Assembly: GCA_015179025.1 (NCBI GenBank)
Contig: WHUX01000085.1
Coordinates: forward strand, 163,194-227,193
Source: Terfezia claveryi
Taxonomy: Eukaryota > Ascomycota > Pezizomycetes > Pezizales > Pezizaceae
Length of the DNA stretch: 64,000 nt
Direction of reading: 5' to 3'
A program made the translations under genes and the position numbers. Below are positions 23,618-34,820 of the stretch, in pieces. The notes under the pieces are model-generated. The model did no database searches, was not told the origin of the DNA, and worked only from the letters and a program-made list of their open reading frames with translations. Every line of letters begins with the position of its first letter. Position 1 is the stretch's first letter.

Positions 23618-25278
23618 GTCCTTATTTTTTTTTTTCGAGGGTTGTCGAGATATTATGATGGAGTCGAGTGTTAGCAATATTGATGATCGAGTATGGAGGG
23701 TTCGTTATTTACAGAGGTATCCTATTGCTAAGCCATGCGAAATTCGTTGGACGAAGGATAGATTTCGAGTATTGAAGATCAAGGGGGGTAAAAGGGCCAT
23801 TATATTCGACACAGAGTTTGAAATAAAGTAGCTATAAGCTCAGCGATAAAGTTGGATAGATATATAACTTTGTTTCTACAACAATGTAATCAAAACTCTC
23901 TCCCTTAAGTTTAATGGATGAACCTAGAAATAGAATGACCTAATACACACAGTGTCAATCTACTGTAGTATATGTCACTGCAATGAGCTATCATTACCCT
24001 CAATCATCATTCTGGGAGGTCATGACGCCAAGCCTCAGCTAACTTACTACAAAAACCAAACTCTGTTGGTAGGACAGGGTTATGACTAGCAATAGATTGA
24101 ATAGATGAATAGCCAATGAAGGCTCACTTGAACTTCACGTCACATGTGTGTGGATATGTCTGGACGTATGACGGTATGAGCTGACGTATGAGAGTATGGA
24201 CGTATGAGAGTATGGACGGACGTATGTGTATGCGAGAGATATGAGAATATGTCTGCTTTCGAAGGGTCTTTCCCAACCCTCTATATATACACCATAAAAA
24301 GGGATAATGCAGTGAATACCATAGTGAGCAGGTATGTGATGGCAAGTAGATGCTGTAGTTACATGTGTGTGCCGGTATGCCGGTGTGTGCTTCTCAAAAA
24401 CTTCCAGAGATACCTACGTGCCCCAGTAACCTTCCATTGGTGGGGGGTAATTCAGACGAGTAGTAGTCCCACGGTTACTTAAGTACCTTACCCTGAAAAG
24501 AAATATATCAATCAAACAAAAGAAAAAAAAAAACTCCAGAAAAATTTTAAAAAAAACATTACTCCAATACTTTCCTGTAAACATATGAATGAATTTCTAA
24601 AAATAAGAATTAAAATAAAATCCATGCTTTCTTTTACATAGTGACTACCAAACTCAAGTCCATAAGTATGTATGTACCTAGCTCAAAAGGGCACGAGACT
24701 AGCTCAAAAGCAACACTTCTATTTAAAATAAAAATAAAAATAAAAATTTCCAAACAAAGAAAAAAAACCTGAATTAAAAGTCAACGCCCCGCTCACGCCC
24801 CACGCCGACGCCCTGGCCCGGGCCCTTGGTCCCGCCAACCACAACCGCCCTTTGCATCTTAGTCTCTCCCTGGAAGCATCCATAGTACTGGTCAAAGGGT
24901 GTAAACATCAGCTACCATTCTTTTGTTCTCTACTCTGGATGCATTCCACTCCTCGAAGAATGGCCCAATCATATCAAGGTGTATAGAGGTTTAGTATAGT
25001 GAGTAGAGTTGGCGAGGTGAATTGATAGATTGTGAGGATGTAGCGCGACAATTGGGCTTTTTCAAATAGACCCTGTCTCCTCTACAACAGCCCCGCCACG
25101 GTCGTACTATTATACATTGTCAATAGAGTGTGCTGAACCCGCGGGGTTGGTCTCAATATCATACATAGAATTCTTGTCAATATCACCAAGATACTATTAT
25201 ATAAACCCCAATTCTACCACCTGTTCAATTATAAACACACCCCAGTCATTTCATCCAGTCCTCCTTAGCAATCTCACC
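23618..25278. other. Intergenic region with low-complexity tracts
   Basis: No gene is supported. A short repeat of ACGTATGAGAGTATGG type lies at 24160-24235. Poly-A and AT-rich tracts (AAATAAAAAT repeats) run from 24500 to 24780. Confidence 0.4.
25198..25205 (+). promoter_or_regulatory. Probable TATA box of the 25279 gene
   Basis: TATATAAA lies 74 bp upstream of the ATG at 25279, in an otherwise CT-rich leader. Confidence 0.4.
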
Positions 25279-27289
25279 ATGCAGAGCCAGTTCAGCTCCA
25301 GCTCACCCGTCTCCCCTCTCACTCCTTCCCCCTCCCATCGACCGTCTCAACGCTTCTTCACCAGTATTCCTGCAGCCAACAATTATCCCCCTCCACCAAA
25401 ATTCCCCCCTCTCACCAGCTCACTCCGCGGAGGCATTCAGCAACCGATTCCCACCCACCCAATACCTGCACATACTCAACAAGCACTTCGCTACCCCCCA
25501 GAAACCTCCACCTTCACCCCTCCCCGTTCATGGAACACATGCCCACCACATAGTGAATACTCCATGAGTGAATACTCCGTGAACATCACCTCGATGAAGT
25601 CTTCTCCGAAGCAATACCCCCCGTCATCCTGCTCTCCATCACCACCACTGTCACCGCCACTAGCAGCAGCTCCACCTTCCCTCCCACTGCCGATAACCAC
25701 TACCCTCACTACTTCCCTATATATCCACCTTGGTCGAAGACAACCCCGCGCTAGAAAAAAGTTGAGTAAACTGACATACAAAGGTAGGAGTAGCACGCAC
25801 CTCCCTCCACGCGATGGAACTCTTCCCGAGGCCAATAATCCATATAATTACCACCACCAGTTCAATTCATCCCCTGCCCTTGCTCCACTGCCACATACAT
25901 GTGGCTCAGAAGGAGAAGAAATAGAAGAAATAACACCAAACCCATCCTCCCGCTCATATTTACCCAAAAGTCTCAGTAGTTTTGCACTTGATGGTGGTAA
26001 ATATGGTCAAGTTGTGAGCGGTGAGGGCACATTTATCCCGCGACGATCAGTAACCCAAGGTTCGTCGAGAGCTGCCAGTCCGGTATCGTCAATCCCCACC
26101 AAGCAGATATATGTTCAACATAGTAGGGGAAAGAGAAACTTAGAGTTGTTATTAGCACTTTTCCGGGAGCATAATACTATCGTCAGGATTGTGCAATGGC
26201 TTAGGAGGGCAGACTTATACAGCTTGGTGACAGTCTCTAAGCAGGTGAGGGAAGGAATATTGCTGCCACCGATGGGGATAGGTTTGGATGGACCTGCTCA
26301 AGAAAAAAAAAAACTGCTAGAGAATTTCAACAGAGTAACAGATGGCGACGACACAGATAATGAAAGTGACAGAAGTTACCAAATAAGCCCGCTTTCTCCA
26401 ATATCGCCACTAGAGATCAGAGTAGGGTCCATGATCATTTCACCCTCGCTAGGCATTGGAAATAGTGTGGGACCCCACACGGAGCATCAGGAATCGAAAC
26501 CCACTAGTGATGTGAATTTACCCGACAGACCATGGAATAATTCTGGTGAATTCATTACCACGGATCAAGCATTCGAAGATGGCTCCCCATCAGCACCTGA
26601 TCTGGCTTTAGAAACCGAGTATGCGGACAGGCTTGGTCGGCTTGTATGGCTGCTTACGCTCACGGCTCGTTGCAAAACCCCGCATAGACAACAACAACAA
26701 GGGAAAGAGAAATTGAAGTTTTGTGTCTGGTGTGGAGAATGTGTTTGTGCTGTGTGTCCCGCCCCCTTACACGGCCCCCAATCCTAGCTCTATCAAGCTG
26801 ACTGCTTTAAAACTTTTGCAGGATTGTAATATTTCACCTTACATTCCCCACTCCCACCGCCTTCGCCGTCTTTGTTTCGATTGTTGGAGATTCAGTGGCA
26901 GTGGAAGATTGAACACCGGAGATCCTCCCATATTGGGCTCGTCTACGGTCCGTACCTCACCTCCAGCCTCACCGGATGAAGCTGCCAAAGCCAGAAATTT
27001 GCTTTGCACCTGTAAGCAGGGGGACGAGTGGGTTTGTCCCGACTGTGAAACGGGGGGTAGGCCCTTGGAGCTGGATGAATTCGAGAACTTGGCCCAATCC
27101 ACTAATGTTGAACGAGGACATGCAAATTCCAAGTGTAGTTGTTGGGTTTGTGGAAAGAAATTAGGGGGCGGGGTGTCGAAGTGGAACACACCAGCACAAG
27201 GAGGCATGGGTTATGCGGGTAGCAGGGGAGAGGATATATGGAGGTTATGTTTGTGGTGTGGAAAGAGGATGATGGCGCAAGACGGATAA
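25279..27289 (+). CDS. F-box-like protein with C-terminal Cys-rich (zinc-binding) region
   Basis: Two exons, 25279-26751 and 26822-27289, give 646 residues. The 70-nt intron (GTGTGT...TTGCAG) is strongly supported because it joins WCGECVCA to DCNISPYIPHSH and preserves Cys pairs. The first ~300 residues are Pro/Ser-rich. Around 330-365, ELLLALFREHNTIVRIVQWL followed by RRADLYSLVTVSKQVREGIL has the layout of a degenerate F-box (L-x-W-L, DL, L-x2-VSKxVR). The C-terminal third carries many Cys pairs: FCVWCGECVCADC, RLCFDCW, LLCTCKQGDEWVCPDC, KCSCWVCGK, RLCLWCGKRM. That suggests several zinc sites. F-box proteins usually recruit substrates to SCF ubiquitin ligases; that role is inferred here. The open frame begins upstream at 25117, but the TATA box and leader favour ATG 25279. 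Confidence 0.65.
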
Positions 27290-28670
27290 TCTTGCCTTGT
27301 ACCTTGAACGAAGACCTCAAATAAACTGAATTCCATTCTATTCGAAAAACAAGTCCTGTCGTATATATCAAATACGCGGTTGGCATGAGCCTCCAACGCC
27401 AGTGCCATAGACCACGGAGGAGAGCATAATCCCGTCCAACCAAAGGGACCACTTCGACCCATGAAGCTCAGATCTCCAAAGGCTACTTTAGTTCTCTCCA
27501 ATAGCCAGGCCGCCATCGAATATTATTTTCAAGTGTGTGAATATACCACTGCTTTCCTGATTTGGCCTGTCTCGTAGTTTTTCGCCTCACCCAAGGTATC
27601 AGTATATATTTCCCCCACACTGAAGCAGGCGTTCCAGAGAATTCGAACCCAAGAAGCCTTCCTCGGAAGATATTCAAGATCATGATGTCGTTTCTTGCCA
27701 GACCGATTTATTTTGGGTGGCAGTAAATTGTTTCAGACAACGGTCTCGCCATGGCCTTATGTCGACTGCGAGTATAGACTCTAAAAAAAAATGGACCCAA
27801 CGGCGGTTTATAATCAAGCCCTTGCGACTTCTTCCGTCGACAGCCCTCCCTACCGAATAACCTTGTGCCTACTTTAACTAGTGCGGGGGATTCCCCGGGA
27901 GGCCAGATTATCCCATGGTATCAGCCAATCTCGATTGTCACACCAGGAGCTCCATCGATATCAATATCCACAGATGCAGTGGAATGGGAGACTGAGTAGA
28001 TTTCTTCCGGTACGTAGGGATGAAAACTGAAATTGTATCCACCCAGAGTTCATAGGGATAATTCTCGGATCTGGGATTTCGGAGGGAGCCCTGCCCTGTT
28101 GATAACTTATATCAGTGGTGGTCAATTCGCTCTAAGTACTTGACAGCTAATCGTTGGCTCACTAGCTAAAATTGGCAAGAGCGGATTGAACAACCAATAA
28201 TTCGTAGCATAAGTAAAGTACGTACTTAGCGGCTGAATCATCTATCACTTAAAGAAGATACCGCCCAAGTCCAAATCTAATTATCAGATGGAAGTTCCTG
28301 AAGAATTGTTCATGTGCATAGTGTCATTGAAGAGCATTGATATTTCTCCTTACAAGTTTACTAAAAGATGCTGGTGGGAGGGTTATTAGGATAACCGCTA
28401 AGAGCAAGGTGGGAAGGCACCACGGCTTGTATATCAGCAGCTTGCTGTCACATTATATATGCTCGGTGCAGAACATATATTTGGCATTCTGAAGGCCCGA
28501 TGACCATCTCTATACGACATTCCAGTACGTATATTGAGGAAGATGCACACTCCGGCTATAAGAAGGTGATAGATTAGACACGTTGTATTGCGCAATATGC
28601 TAAATCAATTTAGTTTTTATTATACTCCAGAACTTACAACCCAACCTCCTAGGCTCGAAACTACAAATTA
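27290..28670. other. Intergenic region
   Basis: I see no gene or repeat that I can support. Confidence 0.35.
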
Positions 28671-29219
28671 TCACTTGCTGTCAAAGGCTACGTACGGTAC
28701 CATAACATCAGCCTCTGAAGAGGTGAGAGGGAAATTCTCCTGCTGGGGGGTGAGGGTTCCTAACCAGACTACTGCTGCTGCTGTGCATATATACATCCGT
28801 ATGTTAAGACCCAGCACCAGAGCCCCAGTTATGCTCACATTAGTAGAACTCATAGCGTCAAAAATCTGCAATGATATTGAGATAGGTATCCGTTCGATGG
28901 GCTCCTTGGAACCATGTTCACTACCACAGGTACTTGGTACGCTGGACGACGCAGAAGCGCTCACAGCAGGTATGATTAATATCTCAAGATCCGCAAAGCT
29001 TGTCGTCTTCTTCACGAGAGTCGGACCGAAAGGCTTGAAAAGCAGAACAAGGCATTCACTGCAGATTGTGGCTAATCTGTGAGAATCGGTAGATGAATGC
29101 GATATTCCCGGGCCCACTCTGCGCCAATTCTCAACGGTTTCCGTAGCGGCACCGGATAATGTCCTTCGCTTAGTTCCTTTCCCACCATCCACCTTAAACC
29201 TACCACCCATTTTACCCAT
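28671..29219 (-). CDS. Doubtful hypothetical protein
   Basis: This 182-codon frame starts MGKMGGRFKVDGGKGTKRRT. It is Ser/Thr-rich and unrecognised. An overlapping frame of similar length is open on the plus strand, so one of the two may be accidental. I list it because the start context and basic N terminus are reasonable. Confidence 0.2.
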   Translation of the reverse strand: MGKMGGRFKVDGGKGTKRRTLSGAATETVENWRRVGPGISHSSTDSHRLATICSECLVLLFKPFGPTLVKKTTSFADLEILIIPAVSASASSSVPSTCGSEHGSKEPIERIPISISLQIFDAMSSTNVSITGALVLGLNIRMYICTAAAVVWLGTLTPQQENFPLTSSEADVMVPYVAFDSK

Positions 29220-29681
29220 GTCTGATTAAAATCCTGTGTCGCTTTTTAAGGTGAGAAACTGCATTCCCTCTTAGTTTTTTGTTCGGGTATGTTGTTTGGG
29301 TAAGTTAGGTCGTTCCCTGCTTCATTCCCCGTTCCCCGCAAAAGTAGGAAGCTTAATTATAAGCATGATGCGATCAGCAAGACCAGAGCCTGCTTTGGGA
29401 TTACCGGTAGTAGGGTGGAAATATTGTGCTAATACCACTAGGTACACCCGTAGCTGCGTGGAGCACATATGTATGAATTTGAAGAAGCGGCGAGCGTTTC
29501 CTTAGAGATTTGGTATGGAGGAATGGGTATGACAACATATATATAGGGGGTATAGGGCCCCAGGGTTAAAGTATAATACTACGGTCCCCCCCCGGGTTTA
29601 TTGTTTCCTTTCCTCCTCGTCCATATCTTCATCTCGTGGGCACTCAAGACGAAGTGTGCCGCCCCATAAGTGTCGTGAATA

Positions 29682-31630
29682 ATGGCATCTACTCCTGCAC
29701 TTCGTGACGATAAGGTCTCGATCGAGCATGGGAGCTTGCACAATTCTGCCCAAGCGGTTGGAATTTTGTCATCCAACGACCAGATGCCATTATCACTTCA
29801 AGATTTCTCGCAGGAGGAACGGGACCGACTGGAGTTCAACTTGCGGAAGAAGATCGACTTGCACCTCATGCCTATGATGGTTTTGATATATATCATGAAC
29901 TATTTGGACCGTAATAATATTGCGGCTGGGAGATTGGCAGGGTTGGAGAAAGAACTGGGCTTGTCCAGTACCCAATACCAGGTAAGCTGAGCATCTCGCA
30001 CGCAGTCTTTTGTGTGTGAATGGATTCGCAACAGATACTAAGTGTCTGTGGCTAAACCCCTAGACGTCAGTGTCAATTCTATTTGTCGGTTACATCTTGA
30101 TGCAAGGTGAGTTGATCCAGATATATCTTTCTCGCAAGACCAGAGTAGACAGTGATGATGCATAGTCCCTTCAAACATGTTCCTCGATAAAATTGGGAAG
30201 CCCTCACTATACCTTCCCACATGCATGGTTGTCTGGGGTGTCATCTCTGGAGCTACGGGAGGAGTACAGAATTATGGAGGATTACTTGCTTGTAGGTAAG
30301 TATTACAGCCGAGGGAGCACTTCTTCATATGGCACCAACTAATTCGGTGAAGATTTATTCTTGGTTTTATTGAAGCGGCATATTTTGTGAGCTTGCGAAG
30401 TTCTACCCAGTATATCTAATTCTAACCATAATTATAGCCTGGATGTCTGTACTACCTCTCAACATGGTATACCCGCAAAGAGCTCGGTTTCCGAACAGCA
30501 ATTCTCTATTCTGGCTCTCTCATTTCTGGCGCTTTCTCTGGTTTGATCGCAGCAGGTATCACTCGCGGTATGGACGGCAAAGCTGGAATTTTGGCATGGC
30601 GCTGGCTCTTCATTATTGAAGGTACTATTACCGTCGTCATCGCCGCAGCTGCATTCCTCATCTTGCCCGACTTCCCCAAGAGCACTTCATGGTTGACAGA
30701 TATCGAGAGGGATTTGGCAACCTGGAGATTAGAGGCAGATATTGGTGAGAAGGATTGGGAGGGTAGTGGACAGGAGGAAATGATACGAGGTTTGAAGTTA
30801 GCCTTTGCAGATTCAAAGACGTATATCTTAATGGTCTGCGTTTTCTGTATTGTGTCTTCTGGATCCGTTACCAATTTCTTCCCAACGTAAGTATGCCCGC
30901 CTCCCACTACGATATTCGACCTCATATCTAATATTAATATCCGGGAAATAGTGTCGTCGCAACCCTTGGATATGACCGTATCAAATCTCTCCTCCTCACC
31001 TGCCCTCCCTACGCTCTTTGTGTTATCACCACCTATGCAAATGCCCTCCACGCCGATAAAACCGGGGAGAGGTATTTCCATCTCACAATCCCGCTTTGGA
31101 TCTCTGTGGCAAGCTTCATTCTTGCCGCAGCAACCACGAGTACGGCACCGAGATATGTCGCGATAATGATCATGGTCCCGTCAATTTACAGCGGTTATGT
31201 TATTTCCCTTACGTGGATCAGTAATACGCTTCCTCGACCACCGGCAAAACGTGCGGCCGCTATTGCGATGATTAATGCTGTTTCGAACGCTTCCTCTATC
31301 TATGCCAGTTATATGTATCCAAGTACGTGCTTTCTACTCGATCGTTCAACCTTCAAGGCTAAGTTTGATCTTTTGTTAGCATCGGCTGGTCCTCGCTACC
31401 TGGTAGCTATGACTGCCAATGCCTGTACGGCACTCCTCGCCATCGGCGCAGCAACAGCCTTGAGAATTGTCCTCATGAGGCTGAACAAAAAAATCGAGAG
31501 GGGAGAGCCTGTGAGGGACGTTGCAACTGGGTGGGCGCACACCGGGGCAGAGGAGATTAGGGAGGGTAAGAATGTTAGAGAGGATGGAGGCGAGCCGGGA
31601 GCCCTCACCACCTTCCGATTTTTGGTTTAA
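29682..31630 (+). CDS. MFS transporter, anion:cation symporter (Dal5/Tna1-like) family
   Basis: Seven exons: 29682-29981, 30064-30106, 30166-30295, 30353-30386, 30438-30886, 30952-31322, 31380-31630. All junctions are GT-AG and keep frame, giving 525 residues, normal for the family. Hallmarks are LRKKIDLHLMPMMVLIYIMN followed by YLDRNNIA (TM1 with the NYLDR motif), VPSNMFLDKIGKPSLYLPTC, WGVISGATGGVQNYGGLLAC, RFxLGFIEAAYFPGCLYYLS, TWYTRKELGFR, and AWRWLFIIEG before a central loop. The second half has VVATLGYDRIKSLLLTCPPY and SAGPRYLVAM. Fungal relatives import carboxylates or amide/vitamin anions (allantoate, nicotinate, pantothenate) across the plasma membrane with protons; the substrate cannot be read here. 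The seven-exon model was made by hand from splice signals. Confidence 0.92.
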
Positions 31631-32906
31631 AGTCAGGGTGAGAATTGCTTTACTTGGTTCATAGATTCTTACGTCCAATTAATCGAGATGAAGTAAAAAC
31701 AGTGACTGGGAAACTTAAATGTAATTCTTTTGCGTGAGGATCTACGCTAACAGATTTCCAACCAGACTAGTCCTTTTCGTACTTAGTCTTGCACTACCAA
31801 CTCGGGTAGTTCGAACCTGCTGCCTCGGTATGTAGGTATGTTACCAGCTACCTGTCGGCTTTTGGCATCGCATCGAGGTGCTTGCCCCATCGTTACTATT
31901 CTTGAGAAGCCTCCGTTTCTTTAGGGGTGATCACTCAGAACTACAAATTCGAAGTTGTAATAGCCAATATTCAAGACGTCATATGGAATAGGTATGGGAG
32001 CCTTCTTTAGTCTAACGCAATAGCGCATGTCTAGATCTGCGCACGGGATATTGCAGAAATCCGGATGTGCACGCTGCCGTTACCCCTGCCTCCACCTTTG
32101 TATTGTTCCCTTGACAGTTCACGAAATAGACTTCAATGGAAACGACATTTCATGCCTAGCTCATGACCAAGATAGCGCTTTATGTTTCAGGCCTGCGATG
32201 AGTGAAGACTTATTCCAGCATGGATTTGGGCATCTCAAATTTAGTATGGTTCATTCTACTATCCCCATATACCCAAACAGGGTTCGCAACTAATATCAAA
32301 GTCGGATGTCTCGTTATTGGCTTCTTCTCTGCCAGAAGGCTAGAGATACTAGGCTGTTATTCAAGTTCACAAGAAGGTGGAGATAAATGGAAAAATACCG
32401 CAAAGTTAAATATAAGTATGAGCCCTCGTTTCTCTGCTTTCATTCCACAACCTTTCTATAATACATTCCAACTGGGAATTACTCTTTTCATGCATTTCCG
32501 GTTTGTCCCCCACATAAACTCCCACGACGATGGGAGGAAAACAAATGCTGTTGCAGGAAGAGTAGGAGCAGTAGAATCGCCAGGAACCTTTATAAATGCA
32601 TACATGGACCCTCCCCAACCAACATCTTCTCTGATATCGTATCACTGAAAAACATACACGACTACTGGCACAGCAGAAGCATATACTCCAGGTTGGGAAC
32701 GATTAGCTGAGGTCAATTATTTTCACGCTAACGTTATTTTTTCTTTATTTGCTATTCCATTGTTACTGTGAGAGTTGAAACTTGCGGTTTGTTTCTCAAC
32801 CAGTCAAACTGAAAGAAAGAGCATTATACCAGGAGCTGGTTTATACTTACATTTTCTTCTATATATATATTCGCCCCTAGGTTAACTTAGTAGACTCTCT
32901 TTCATC
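31631..32906. other. Intergenic region
   Basis: No gene is supported. One copy of the dispersed CCAACCAGACTA motif lies at 31758-31770. A (TA)5 run at 32861-32870, about 40 bp before the next ATG, is a likely TATA element. Confidence 0.4.
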
Positions 32907-34820
32907 ATGAATATCCAGGACATGTTGAATTCAGTAACCGAGGGACCAGAAAGGCCCTGGCTTAGGCGACGCTCTCCCGCCCCAGCGCCTGTACGTCAGC
33001 CGTCCCAACCACCACCCCCTACGGCCCCCCCTGTACAAGCTCGCCGACGAGAGTGGGTTATCATTGCTCGCGGGGACTTCCCGAAAGGACAGCCTCATCG
33101 GGATAACAGATTCATCAGGCTGAATCCTCCTCTACATAATGGTGAAAAACAGCTGAATTACCATATCCAATTTCTTCCACTGCCAGAGGTTGGACCATAT
33201 GAAATTTTGGATGAGCATATCATCCAATCCCCTATGGCAGAGCGATATATCAACGTAAAGCCAGAGCTTCCAAACTCAGAGCTCCATGAAGATGCCCTTA
33301 AAGTCATTGAAGATACATCATATGAGAAGGTCATTCGAGTATGGGCGGAATCTGAGTCAGCAGGCAGAAGCCGCAAGGCAGTGTTTATACGTGTCGAGCA
33401 TGTGCGCAGACTCCCGAGGATTGAGGGATGGCAGGTTGTTAAAAAGAGTGGGCTTGGAGCTCTGACGCGGTATATGGTCATGGTAGCACCAGACGGCACT
33501 GGTCAAACTCCTCTAAAGTGGGTGTGGATGACGGTTCCAGAAATACGAGAGCAACTGCCTGAGCAATGTGATGAGTTGGTGCAGGAGTATAGAGAATGTA
33601 ATGCCTCCTTGCTACAGGCGGAGGCAGAGGCGGAGGAGGGAATCTTGAAGGAGAGGACGCCCTCCCGATTGAAGAGACGACAGGAGGGTCAGCCGGGACA
33701 AACAGGGAAAGATTCAAAGACTGATGGAAGCGAAGGGGAAACGACCGAGATTGACAGTGATGGATATGACCAACAACCTTCGCCAAAACGCCAGCGCATG
33801 TCTCCAGTTGCTAGCTCTAGGTTAGCCGGCATATTCCCGCAGCTACCGCCAGCTGCTCGAATATCTTCCCCTGCACCCTCCCTCAACTTCCTCTACAATC
33901 AGGGAGAGAGCCCTTCGAACCCTTCAGGGATGCCATCAACTCGACCGCAGCGTAGGTCCAACCCAGTTCTTAATGAACACCCGCCAACGCTAGCCCGGCC
34001 CTTGGACTTGGAACCCGGAGCCTCATTTAGCGAAGGCGAGGTTAATATCGATGACCTAGATCTGTTCCCTAAGTCTCAGTCAGATGGCTGTCCACCAGGT
34101 TCGCCACACGCCCCCATATTAGGTGATCCTGAGCTGGACGACCTCGACCTAGACCTAGACCTAAACCTTGACAGGGCTAACCATACCAACTTCCCCGTCC
34201 GGTACTCTCCATTAGAACCAACAACCTTAAGCACTGACTCACCGCTAAGCACCCTCCGGCCTTCACCATCCCGTCCTCCCTCACGAGCTCCACCCGTTGA
34301 GTTAGCGCCATTACGGCAAGAATCACCTCTACGGAGAGATAGTTCTTCTTCACCTCCATCCTTCCCCCTTGGCTCAGTCTACCTTCAATCACTAGCTTAT
34401 GAACTCCCAGTGAGACGGTCAGCGCGGTTAGGTGCGCGTGGGCAGGCGGAGGTACCGGAGATACCCATGAAGCCGATTACGAAAGAATCGCTTGTCAAGG
34501 CAAAGAGGAAGGGTGTCTCGGCGCCTACACCTAGCAATAGCGCAGCTCCTGCACGAAGAGGGAGAAGCGGACTTGCGACTGCGACTGCAACCGCGGGAGC
34601 AGTGCCGGTATCACTAGAATCGGTTGTCGGTGGGTTAAACCCCGTGCCGAAGAGAGGGCATGGAAAGTCGAAAGTGAGTGTTGGGAAGAAGAAAGTCGCA
34701 CGTAGCAGGGTTGGGATTGCAGCTGAGGTTGAGGCGAAGAAGGGACAGGGGAAGAAGGGACAGGAGAAGGAGGGACAGGGGAAGAAGGGACAGGGAAAGA
34801 AGGGACAGGGGAAGAAGTGA
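32907..34820 (+). CDS. Hypothetical, probably nuclear, low-complexity protein
   Basis: This is an intronless 637-codon frame from ATG, with a TATATATATA run about 40 bp upstream. I do not recognise the family. Residues ~45-235 look folded: REWVIIARGDFPKGQPHRDN, IIQSPMAERYINVKPELPNS, EKVIRVWAESESAGRSRKAV, WQVVKKSGLGALTRYMVMVA. This is followed by a coiled Glu/Ala stretch (LLQAEAEAEEGIL), a basic patch with PSPKRQR typical of a nuclear signal, Pro/Ser-rich sequence with an acidic DDLDLDLDLNLD run, and a C-terminal tail of repeated KKGQG units (15-bp minisatellite 34735-34818). The tail is strongly basic, which would suit nucleic-acid contact, but that is inference. Confidence 0.65.
   Translation: MNIQDMLNSVTEGPERPWLRRRSPAPAPVRQPSQPPPPTAPPVQARRREWVIIARGDFPKGQPHRDNRFIRLNPPLHNGEKQLNYHIQFLPLPEVGPYEILDEHIIQSPMAERYINVKPELPNSELHEDALKVIEDTSYEKVIRVWAESESAGRSRKAVFIRVEHVRRLPRIEGWQVVKKSGLGALTRYMVMVAPDGTGQTPLKWVWMTVPEIREQLPEQCDELVQEYRECNASLLQAEAEAEEGILKERTPSRLKRRQEGQPGQTGKDSKTDGSEGETTEIDSDGYDQQPSPKRQRMSPVASSRLAGIFPQLPPAARISSPAPSLNFLYNQGESPSNPSGMPSTRPQRRSNPVLNEHPPTLARPLDLEPGASFSEGEVNIDDLDLFPKSQSDGCPPGSPHAPILGDPELDDLDLDLDLNLDRANHTNFPVRYSPLEPTTLSTDSPLSTLRPSPSRPPSRAPPVELAPLRQESPLRRDSSSSPPSFPLGSVYLQSLAYELPVRRSARLGARGQAEVPEIPMKPITKESLVKAKRKGVSAPTPSNSAAPARRGRSGLATATATAGAVPVSLESVVGGLNPVPKRGHGKSKVSVGKKKVARSRVGIAAEVEAKKGQGKKGQEKEGQGKKGQGKKGQGKK

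Noticed and set aside
31376..31678. Minus-strand frame at the 3' end of the MFS gene
   Set aside because: Antisense shadow of the last MFS exon.
31800..31840. TAGTTCGAACCTGCTGCC considered as the T arm of a tRNA
   Set aside because: No acceptor, D or anticodon arm can be drawn around it.
33478..33786. Minus-strand frames within the 32907-34820 gene
   Set aside because: Shadows of a long intact frame.
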